Part shown: positions 19,664 through 31,600 of the stretch, in pieces | Numbering within the stretch: the stretch's first letter is position 1 | Layout: each line of letters opens with the position of its first letter | Assembly: GCA_932294295.1 (NCBI GenBank) | Contig: OW028584.1 | Coordinates: 5,793,407 to 5,857,406, forward strand | Reading direction: 5' to 3' | DNA: 64,000 nt | Origin: Alitta virens | Lineage: Eukaryota; Annelida; Polychaeta; Phyllodocida; Nereididae | The notes under the pieces: generated by a model | What the model was told of the DNA's origin: nothing | Seen by the model: the letters and a program-made list of their open reading frames with translations, nothing else | Database searches by the model: none | Position numbers and translations under genes: made by a program

Positions 19664-22600
19664 GTAATTGTTTTGTATATTTAATTATCTTCTACAAAGA
19701 AATACCTAAATTTGCATTAATCAAATTTCTACTTTGATCATAATTCTGTAGTGGGGGAAAGAAAGTTCCTGCACACAACGTTTTTACATATAGCTGATTG
19801 TTATGCAAAAATTGTTATCATTAACAACAATCTGTGGTTTTCTTAGATTTTCCCATTGATAGCATACAGCGGAGCAACTCCATAGTCCAGATTTGGTGTT
19901 ACTGGAGCATTCACAGCAGTTTTGGTGTCTTCTTTATTCAAGGTCATCCTTATCATTGAGATGTTATTTATGTTCAGGAGTGCTTTCACGCACATTTCAT
20001 TTACATAAGATTCCACCCTTCATTTATCTTGCCTGTTGACTTTATGCTGAAATTGACTTGAGTTGATTTTCATTTTACGTAGTTGCTATTGTCTACTGAT
20101 CAGTATGACTCTGTTTTTTTTCACAGTTGTTGCATAACTTATTTGCAAGAATTTCCTGATATCCTCTGTAAATTTTTTTACTTTTCATGAATGAACTATT
20201 TTGGTTGAGAAGAGTGTTTGGATTGAATGAAAAAAATTATTATTCATCATCAGCATATTTCTGATCAGAGATGCCATGTTTGACTGCAATATTACTCTAA
20301 GGAGCAATGTAGGAGTTGAACAATATTGGACCTAATTTGAAGCCTTCAGCAGTGTTTTAGTTGAACATTTTTCATTAATCACAACTGTTTGAGGTCAACC
20401 ATTTTAGAGCTGTGCCTCTGATGCCATACTTTTTGTTTAATCATCCAGAAGGATGTCAAGGTCAATTGTATCAAAGGGTGGCTAATAGGTCGAGCGTGAC
20501 AAGCATGACAAGCATGACTACTTAACTTTTGTCTAAACTGATCATAATGCTGTTGTGGAGTTTAAATAAAATATTTTCAGTGCTTTGAAAGTTCTTGTAT
20601 AAGGATTGCTTATCATCATGAGGTTGTTAGTTGTCAGATGTTCCACAAATTCCTTAATAACACATGCTTCTAGAGCTGGCCAAGAAATGGTAAGTTTGAT
20701 ACTAGCCTATGGTTCTTGTTGACTAGCTCAAGGTTAACTTTTTTTCAGGAGTGGTCAAATTATAGCATGCTTCAAATGTGCAGGAACTTCACCGAGACTG
20801 AGTGATAAGTTAATAATATCAGTCATAATTGGTAGAGTGTCATCTATGCACTCCTTAGCAAGCCATAGGGGTAATGGGTTAAGGTGGCAAGATTTAGACA
20901 TGTCACAAATTATCTTTAACTAATTAACTAATCTATCTATCTATCTAATATATTTATCTATCTAATTTATCTATCTAATCCATCTTATTTATCTATTTCA
21001 TCTGTTTTATCTATTTATCTATCTTATTTATCCTATCTACATATCTACCTCATCATTCTTATCTATCTTATCTATCCTATCTATATATCTACCTCATCAT
21101 TCTTATCTATCTTTTCTATCCTATCTATATATCTACCTCATCATTTGCATCTATCTCATCTATCTTATGTATCTTATCTTATCTATCTAATTTTATTTAT
21201 TTATCTATTTCATCTATTTTATCTATCTTTTCTATCCTAGCTTTATATCTACCTCATCATTCTTATCTATCTCATCTATCTTATGAATCTTATCTAATCT
21301 ATCTAATTTTATCTATTTATCTTTTTCATCTATTTTATCTATTTTATCTATCTTATCGATCCTTTCTATACATCTACCTCATCATTCAATTCCATTTTAT
21401 CGTTCACATCTATCTTATCTTATCTAATTTATCTAATCTATCTAATCTTATATATCTTATCTATCTCATCTTTCCTATCTATCTGATTGATCACATCTAT
21501 CTTATGTATCTTATCTAATCCACCTAATCTATCTAATCTTATCTATTTTATCCAGTTTATCCATCTTATATAATCTCATCTATCTTATCTATCTATCTAT
21601 TTTGTTTTGTTCCTACAGGTGTTCATTACAATAGGGAACTGATCAACGAAGCCTGTAGCTGTGTCTCCAAAACATTCATAACTCGGTCCCTGTTGCACTG
21701 TGCTTCAGCATGTAAAGGAGAAATGTCCTGTATTGGATTCAATATCAACAAAGAACTGAAGATTTGCGAGCTCAACAGACATCCTGGCTTCTGGCAAGAT
21801 GGAGAAACATGCACAAGATATGCAAGGGCCGGTTTTCATCATTATCCTGATGAAAATCAAATCAAAAGTAAGTTCATTTGTTAACCAAAACGTGTATGCA
21901 GTCGTTAAAACAGTTTTGTTCTTGCGGCCCTGTCAAAACACAGTTTTAATGGTTTATAAATAGCAGGACTCCGCATTTTCGTCAGCTGAAGTCCCGCAAT
22001 TGTAATTTAGGCCTGTGCCAAGACCAACAAAATTTCTAATAAGATAAATGAGTTAGGTGTTGGTACATAGACATCAAATTCATTGTGAAATAGGTACATC
22101 TTTCTAAAACATTCATCCATTTTATTGACTGTAATTGTTGTATTTTAAATTCAGCACAACAATATTTTAATATGTCGTAAGCTATTTGAACAATATAAAA
22201 GAAAGCCTAAATGTGGCATAGGCTAAGTCAACAAGAGGTCATTATTCTCGATTTACGTAAGACTCTTTTTGATAGCTTCATCATTAATTATCATATTTTT
22301 CCAATTCAAAGCTTTTCTGAAAGCTAAAATTGTTCTTTCTTTGATTAATTAACTGAATTAACCATCTTGATGAAATCTAGTCTTACCATACAGCATCAGT
22401 TTAAAATGTGTTTCCGCATAATTAAAGAACCAATTTAACAGTTGTGCATACAACATAAGTATCTTGGTCGTTAGCAATACAATAGCTTTGAATTAATAAT
22501 TGAATTTCTTTGCAGCTGCTTAGTTACTAGGTCATGTACTGTACAATAGCTTTGATGGAATAATCAGGCAATAATTTTTTTTTCGACCAATCAGTAGAGC

Positions 22601-25600
22601 TGCATAAATGAAATGAAATTTTTAAGAAAAAAGTGTCATCTTTAAAACAGACAAACCTCTCTGTGACAATTTCTATGGCAAAAGGAAATTAAGATTATTA
22701 TAAACAATCACAGATTTACAAAAGTAAATTAAGATTATTATAAAATATCACAGATTTACATTTAGTAATTAGTTTATGATTCTCTAGTCTATTCTCATAT
22801 GAATATTCATGCAATAAATGTTCTATACAAAGAAGACTCAGAAATAAAATTTTCAAAAAATAAAAACAAAAAATAAAAAATGAAATGAAAAACATCTCCA
22901 GGAAATGATCACAATATATATGAATGTAATTGCAATAAACTAAGTAAATTTGAGAATGTAAAATAAATAAATAATAATGAATTTTTATATTTGAAGGAAA
23001 AAGAGATTGCTTTGAAGAAATAAAACCATCTGGCTACATTGGAAAAGTTAATGTGACAAAGGATGGAGTAGTGTGCCAAAGATGGGATCAACAAACGCCT
23101 AATAATCATGATGTAAGCAGAATATATATATCTCATAAACAGGTAGAGGTACAGCTCTGATATTGTAGTATGTTCGCTTTTACCATGAGGTCTTTCAGAT
23201 TGAGGGTCATTTTGGTGCTCAGTCATGCAGAAAGGGATGATCCATACACCCCCATAATAAAACTGATCGGGAAAGTTTGGTTTTCATCATTGCAGTCCAA
23301 AGATATCTGAGTTGATTGCATAATTTATATATTGATCTCACTGCCTCAAGGTCTAATCAAATTTTAATAATCTATGAAGGTGACTATCGTGACTAATTTT
23401 TATCTGTTCCTAGGAACAGAATGACATCTAGATTACCTTTTTTTTAATTCCCCCATTAACAATTAAACCTTTTTTAAGCAATTATATAAATTTGGCAGTT
23501 CAAGATAGGTGGTAAATAGAGGGATCATCTAATAGAAGGGTATTTAATAGAGGGGTATAACAATGAATATTAATTCAGTTCGGGAGAGTGTTGTCGTTTA
23601 CAGATGATGGTCGCTTTGTACAGGTTGCCATTATAGCAGGTTTTACTGTACAATAGACTATTGTTGTCCAAGCATTAATAGAAGCAATCTAAAAATTGAG
23701 CATTATAATTATTGTTTAACAAATACAAAGACAATATGAAAAACACATGGAAATTAATTAAAGAAATAATAAACAAAAATACAAATAGAAATGAATTACC
23801 TGAGACATCTTTGATAAGTAACTTAAAAGAAAGAGACCCAAAATTGATAGCAAATGGATTCAATGAATACTTTGTAGAAATTGGACCACAAATGGCAAAT
23901 ACTATCACAACAAATTCAGCCTCACCAGACCAACTAACTCAAACTTTCAAATTGAAACCATAAATCAAGAAACCGTGAAAACAATAATAGATAAACTGAA
24001 GCCAAAAACTAGCAGTGAAAGAGATAAAATATCAAATATATTGCTAAAATACATATAAAATGAAATAGCTCCTGTCTTAACTCTAATAATAAACCGAAGT
24101 TTCAACACTGGTATATTCCCAGACCGATTAAAAATTGCAAAAATACTCCCTATATACAAAAAGGATGACGCAAAGGTATTTGGAAATTATCGAAACATAG
24201 TGTATCAAAGGTCTTTGAGAGAGTCATATACAATCAGTTATACAATTATTTTGATGAACATAAAATCTTTGATAGTCAATATGGGTTTAGGTGTCAAAAT
24301 TCAACCGAATTAGCGGAAATGGAAATTTTGGACTGGATAGTGAATGCTATGGACAAAAATGAAATCCCTTCAAATATTTTCCAAACTCTCTCAAAGGCCT
24401 TGAGACTGACAAAAACATGGTGGTGTGTAGAAGCATGTGGTGAGAGCTCCTCAGAAATGCTTATGGATATGGTGTTTCTCTAATACAAGGAAGACATATT
24501 TTCCAGTGGAAATATCACGGAAGTTGGCCTACACATTTAAACGATATTTTGGAAACGGAAAATCCACAGGATAACATTTAAAATGCCTCCAAAGAAGCAA
24601 AAGGACACAAGCAATGAACAGGAATGGACCCCCCCCCCCCCCCCCCCTACGGAGCAACCAGCATGGTTGAAAGCTATAGCAGATGACATTAAAGTTATCC
24701 CTGATATACAAAGGTCAGTGAATGGCATTCGTCATAATTCAATCCCAGCTATTGAGAAATCAATGGGTGAAATTTACGATGTATTAGGGGATGTAAAAAA
24801 CTCTGTGACAGGGGTTAAAGAAGAGACCAAGCAATTAGACACAAGAGTAACTAAATTAGAATTAACAAATTTTCAGTTGCAAAATGATTTAACTGACATG
24901 AAACAAAAACTATTATACATGGAAAGTCAGTCCCGAAGGAACAACTTAGTCTTTCAAGGATTAAAGGACAAGAAAAATGAAACATGGGATGAATGTGAAA
25001 TTTTAATTCTGAAGACATTGAGAGAGAAAATGGGCATTGATAATGTCTCTGTCGAAAGAGCCCACAGGATTGGAGAATTTAAAGGAGAGTACCCTCCCAG
25101 GCACATAATTGTGAAATTCCTTAGCTTTAAGGACCGTCAGAGGATTATGTCGGCTCAGTTGAATGATAAAACAATCAAAATTTTTGAGGACTATCCCCCA
25201 CAAATCCTGCAAAACAGAAAACTGTTATGGCCTATTTTTAAGGCTGCAAAACAAATGAGGGATTATCGGGTCTCACTAAGATTGGACAAGCTGTTCATTG
25301 ATAGAAAAGCCTACACTGTAGACAACTTGCATAGTTTGCCTCCCAATTTGCAACCTGAGAATCGCTGTCATAAACAAACAGACAAGGTTTTCGTCTTCAT
25401 CAGCAAATACTCTGTATTAAGTAATTTCCGCCCTCTGGAGGTGAAAATTGAAGGTCAATCCTACAACTGTAATGAACAATATTTCCAGAGGTCCAAGGCC
25501 CTTTTCTTTGGTGACCAAGAAACTGCTGACAAGATTTTGATTGAAAATGATCCTCTCAAAATCTCCAACCTAGGCAAACGTGTTAGAGGCTACAAAAAAG

Positions 25601-28600
25601 AGCTCTGGGAGAAAAATGCCTACCGATCACTGAAGCGTGTGAATGAAGCGAAGTTTCAACTACACCCCCTTGCCAGAGAAACTCTCCTAGGCACTGTTCA
25701 GAAACGTCTTGGTGAAGCCTCCCTTCACCCTTTATATGGAAGTGGGCTCTATATAACTTCCCCTTCTGTCACTGATGTCCAGACTTGGACTGGGCAAAAC
25801 CTTATGGGTACAATCCTGACAGAAATTCGAGATGCCTTGATAAATGCTTAAATAACATTATTTACCATACTCTTAGCCACATTTTGCTTGAATTTATTTT
25901 TTTCATTTGGCTGTTTTAAACAAACTGTGAAAAACTCTCATCAGTTACTGTTGTGCTGCTTGAAAGGAAACTGTCTGTGGTTTGTTTGTTTTGTAAAGAT
26001 GAAATGTTGTTACCTGCTTGATTGTTGACTGTATTAATGCCAGAGTCCGTATAGCTATTCCCTTTTTCATGTAGAGATAAATGTGTCTATTAATTTAATT
26101 TATTTATTTTTGATTGGAAAGACAATTAACCCATATACCTCTGAGTATGAACCATTGTTTCAAATTGTTATCATTAGCCGCCATGTTTCATAATCACTGT
26201 AGTTTTTATTCAGAACTTTATAATATTAACCTTACATTGTATGGTCTCAGGGGGACTCGCGCCAATCCATCAATTGCATTTTCAAATATTATTATTTATG
26301 CATTCAAACTAAAAAATCTTTATTAGATGTCATGGACACACAGTATGACGAAGATGAGATGCCAGTATTGCTTGATCATTCGCCCTACTATAATACAGAT
26401 GAAGCTCTTAAGCTATTAATTGATAAGAAAAGTACATTTTCAATACTTAGTTTAAATTGCCAGTCACTTACAGCAAAGTTTGATCAGTTGAAAATTTATA
26501 TAGAACATTTCCAATTGACACAGTGCCCTTTTAGCATAATATGTTTACAAGAAACTTGATTTTCTGAAACTCAAGATATATCTCTCTTTCAGCTCCAAGG
26601 ATATATATACATTGATTCACATGCCTAGAATTTGCAGTGCACATGGGGGAGTTGCAATATACATTCGAGAGAAATATGAATTCAACATGTTACAGATATA
26701 TGGCAACAGTCAAATTTGGGATGGGATTTTTATAGAGGTAAGTTTGAGTTGTTCTCACATGCAAATTAATAGGCCAAAGCTTGTTATAGGTAACATCTAT
26801 AGGCCACCAAGAGAGACTGTAGAAAATTATGAAATGTTTTCTCAAGAAATCGATGAAATATTATCTTCAAAGTTGCACTCATATAGAAATGTAATAATTA
26901 CAGGAGATTTCAATATCGATTTATTGAAACTTAAAGATTCACTCCATATTAACAATTTTTTTGAAACTATAATTGCGAATGGCTATCTGCCAAAAATAAC
27001 ATTGCCTACAAGATTAACATCACATAGCAGTACTTTGATAGATAACTGCTATGTTAAGTTATCCTCCAATTTCTCTAAGACAACAGCTGGAATTCTCAAT
27101 TATAATATTTCTGACCACCAACCATATTTTGTAACTTTAGATTATCTTTCTATAACAAATGAAAATCTAAAATTTATTCAAATTTTTACAAACACTCCAA
27201 TAGCCAAAGATAATTTCAAAAATGAAATTGGATTAAATTGCACTACTGATAAATTTTGCACAGATATAGGTACTGATCCAAATGTGAACTATAACTTGCT
27301 CAATGATATAATACAAAATGCTCTGAACAAACATCTTCCTGTAAAATTAGTTCGCTACAATAAGTATAAACATAAAAACAGCAAATGGATAACTGCAGGC
27401 ATTATGAGATCCATCAAATTTAGGGATAAATTATATGCTAAACTCAGAGCTACTCCTAGCAATAGTTCAGATTACAATAAGTATAAGATAAATTTACAAA
27501 CATATAATAGAATTCTAAGACAAAATGTTCGACTGGCAAAGAAAACTTACTACCATAAATGCTTTGAAAATTTTAAACATGACATAAAGAGCACATGGAC
27601 AACATTAAAAGAAATTTTAAATAAAAATCTCAAAATAGATAAGATTCCAAAATATTTCCTGATAAATGATCTTCCAGAAAGTGATCCAACAATAGTTGTG
27701 AACAAATTTAATACATATTTCACTGAAATTGGACCTAGATTAGCAAGTACTCTTTCTTTCCCGGCTAACAAATCCTACAGAGATTATTTGAATAACCCTA
27801 CTTATAACCATTTTGAATTTAGTGAAATAAACAAACAGAAAGTGATAGAAATAATAGATAAACTGAAACCAAAATCAAGCTGCGGAATTGATAGATTATC
27901 TAATAAGTTATTGAAACTTATAAAAATTGAAATTTCTGAATCTTTGACTTTAATTATAAATCAGTCTATAAATACAGGCATTTTTCCAAACAAGCTGAAA
28001 ATAGCAAAAGTACTACCACTATTCAAGAAAAATGAAAATTATGTTTTTGATAATTATAGACCAGTCTCAGTTTTATCCAGCATATCCAAAGTTATTGAAA
28101 AAGTAATGCATATTCAGTTATATGATTATTTTAATAGATTTGATTTTTTATATGATAACCAATAGGCTAAGTCAACAAGAGGTCATTATTCTCAATTTAC
28201 GTAAGACTCTTTTTGATAGCTTCATCATTCATTATCATATTTTTCCAATTCAAAGCTTTTCTGAAAGCTAAAATTGTTCTTTCTTTGATTAATTAACTGA
28301 ATTAACCATCTTGATGAAATCTAGTCTTACCATACAGCATCAGTTTAAAACGTGTTTCCGCATAATTAAAGAACCAATTTAACAGTTGTGCATACAACAT
28401 AAGTATCTTGGTCGTTAGCAATACAATAGCTTTGAATTAATAATTGAATTTCTTTGCAGCTGCTTAGTTACTAGGTCATGTACTGTACAATAGCTTTGAT
28501 GGAATAATCAGGCAATAATTTTTTTTTGCGACCAATCAGCAGAGCTGCATAAATGAAATGAAATTTTTAAGAAAAAAGTGTCATCTTTAAAACAGACAAA

Positions 28601-31600
28601 CCTCTCTGTGACAATTTCTATGGCAAAAGGAAATTAAGATTATTATAAACAATCACAGATTTACAAAAGTAAATTAAGATTATTATAAAATATCACAGAT
28701 TTACATTTAGTAATTAGTTTATGATTCTCTAGTCTATTCTCATATGAATATTCATGCAATAAATGTTCTATACAAAGAAGACTCAGAAATAAAATTTTCA
28801 AAAAATAAAAACAAAAAATAAAAAATGAAATGAAAAACATCTCCAGGAAATGATCACAATATATATGAATGTAATTGCAATAAACTAAGTAAATTTGAGA
28901 ATGTAAAATAAATAAATAATAATGAATTTTTATATTTGAAGGAAAAAGAGATTGCTTTGAAGAAATAAAACCATCTGGCTACATTGGAAAAGTTAATGTG
29001 ACAAAGGATGGAGTAGTGTGCCAAAGATGGGATCAACAAACGCCTAATAATCATGATGTAAGCAGAATATATATATCTCATAAACAGGTAGAGGTACAGC
29101 TCTGATATTGTAGTATGTTCGCTTTTACCATGAGGTCTTTCAGATTGAGGGTCATTTTGGTGCTCAGTCATGCAGAAAGGGATGATCCATACACCCCCAT
29201 AATAAAACTGATCGGGAAAGTTTGGTTTTCATCATTGCAGTCCAAAGATATCTGAGTTGATTGCATAATTTATATATTGATCTCACTGCCTCAAGGTCTA
29301 ATCAAATTTTAATAATCTATGAAGGTGACTATCGTGACTAATTTTTATCTGTTCCTAGGAACAGAATGACATCTAGATTACCTTTTTTTTAATTCCCCCA
29401 TTAACAATTAAACCTTTTTTAAGCAATTATATAAATTTGGCAGTTCAAGATAGGTGGTAAATAGAGGGATCATCTAATAGAAGGGTATTTAATAGAGGGG
29501 TATAACAATGAATATTAATTCAGTTCGGGAGAGTGTTGTCGTTTACAGATGATGGTCGCTTTGTACAGTTTGCCATTATGGCAGGTTTTACTGTACAATA
29601 GACTATTGTTGTCCAAGCATTAATAGAAGCAATCTAAAAATTGAGCATTATAATTATTGTTTAACAAATACAAAGACAATATGAAAAACACATGGAAATT
29701 AATTAAAGAAATAATAAACAAAAATACAAATAGAAATGAATTACCTGAGACATCTTTGATAAGTAACTTAAAAGAAAGAGACCCAAAATTGATAGCAAAT
29801 GGATTCAATGAATACTTTGTAGAAATTGGACCACAAATGGCAAATACTATCACAACAAATTCAGAAAATGCTACTTTTCTAAACAACCTCACCAGACCAA
29901 CTAACTCAAACTTTCAAATTGAAACCATAAATCAAGAAACCGTGAAAACAATAATAGATAAACTGAAGCCAAAAACTAGCAGTGGAAGAGATAAAATGTC
30001 AAATATATTGCTAAAATACATATAAAATGAAATAGCTCCTGTCTTAACTCTAATAATAAACCGAAGTTTCAACACTGGTATATTCCCAGACCGATTAAAA
30101 ATTGCAAAAATACTCCCTATATACAAAAAGGATGACGCAAAGGTATTTGGAAATTATCGAAACATAGTGTATCAAAGGTCTTTGAGAGAGTCATATACAA
30201 TCAGTTATACAATTATTTTGATGAACATAAAATCTTTGATAGTCAATATGGGTTTAGGTGTCAAAATTCAACCGAATTAGCGGAAATGGAAATTTTGGAC
30301 TGGATAGTGAATGCTATGGACAAAAATGAAATCCCTTCAAATATTTTCCAAGATCTCTCAAAGGCCTTGATACACTGGATCACAGAATTGTATTCTCTAA
30401 ACGTGATCACTATGGAATCCAAGATACATCATTAAGATTATCAGGAAGTTACCTGCATAATAGAAGTCAATATGTAATATTTAACAAATATGTTTAATGA
30501 AACCTGTTCTGATTTATAGACATTAAAAACTGGTGTACCACAAGGGTCCATATTAGGACCCCTGTTGTAGATCATTTATTTGAATGACCTAATACAGGCC
30601 TGTTATATGCTTAAGCCAGTGATTTATTCTGATGACACGACCCTATTTGCAGTAATTGAAGCTTTTGGAAATGATAAAGATGAATTAGAAAGAAATATAA
30701 GTAATGAATTAAGAATTATGGTACGCCTTTTTGTGACTGCTGGTTTCCCTGGGATCCTTCTTCTCTTTCTCTGATTGAATAATCTTTATTTAAAATGTAA
30801 TGACTCCTATTCATAGATGGCCTTAACGATTTTTAGCTTAAATAACATGTGAATTTCATTTACTTGACCAGGCCTTGCTTCAAATTCAAATATTGGACGC
30901 TACAATATAATTTTGATTCATCAAGCTTGTTTGTGGGAAAGAGACTACTGACTACCCATAAATGGCCACTTAAAAATGCTTAATCATAGTGCAGCATGTG
31001 AATGTCATCCAAACGATATGGCTGCATTAAAATGCTCAGTTGGATATAGCATGTGAATGTCATCAAAAGGATAGCATGGGCTCAGTAATCTCCTTCTTCC
31101 AAACATGCTTGATTTCTATAAACAAGGGACATCCTTCCAAATACCTTCATTTATATAATGTAAAAAAATATGCCATTGTCATTCACTAATAATGATTTGA
31201 TAGCGATGCTATTAATATGTCTTAGAGTGTTCCTCCTGGCCTCTCATACACTGTAAATAGAGTATATTGATTGTTTCAACTTGCTATTATATTATTGTAT
31301 GAAGGCAAATAAATTCGTCTTGAGTCTAAATAACGTAAGAAAACAAAATATCTTTGATTAAAAGGTTAAATATGTGATAGTGTCTATGATGATCGGCTCC
31401 CATTTGCCAGTTTAGATGAAATGTTATCGACGATTCGACATAATATGTTAAATTGGTGATGCCTTGTACTCGGTGTCTATGATGAGGCAAGTGAAAAACT
31501 CCACCAATGGGGTAAATGTGTACTTCATTAATGAATGAGTACATGTACTTCAATATTTATCATCATATCATTACATCTTCCAGCAGTTGGTCCTACGCTA

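Larger units (their letters stand above)
22218..24403. repeat. Intron segment X, first copy (unit A)
   Basis: 2,186 bp that reappear at 28162-30370. Contains kringle half-exon 3 and the start of an old LINE RT fossil. It shares diagnostic bases with unit B rather than with its neighbour copy. Confidence 0.9.
24404..28164 (+). mobile_element. Young LINE with NADAR-bearing ORF1, 3'-truncated (unit A only)
   Basis: Absent from unit B, where the bases around 24403 and 30371 are continuous. Begins with a 5' UTR of about 180 bp, then ORF1, a 480-bp spacer, and ORF2 (endonuclease and the first part of RT). ORF2 stops abruptly at 28164 where segment X starts again; there is no 3' UTR or tail. LINE insertions are usually cut at the 5' end, so this truncation was caused by a later rearrangement. 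Confidence 0.88.
1..31379. repeat. Tandem segmental duplication, unit A
   Basis: The bases at position 1 recur at 31380 and again at 55161, and the order of all genes and repeats is the same after each point. Unit A is longer than unit B mainly because of three extra 758-bp repeats (2968-5990) and an insertion of about 6 kb (24404-30370). It lacks an 843-bp LINE segment that B keeps. By eye the aligned parts are nearly identical. Confidence 0.95.

Noticed and set aside
22909..23226. 105-codon minus-strand frame, repeated at 28854 and 51817
   Set aside because: Antisense to kringle exon 3 and its introns; composition is that of AT-rich intron.
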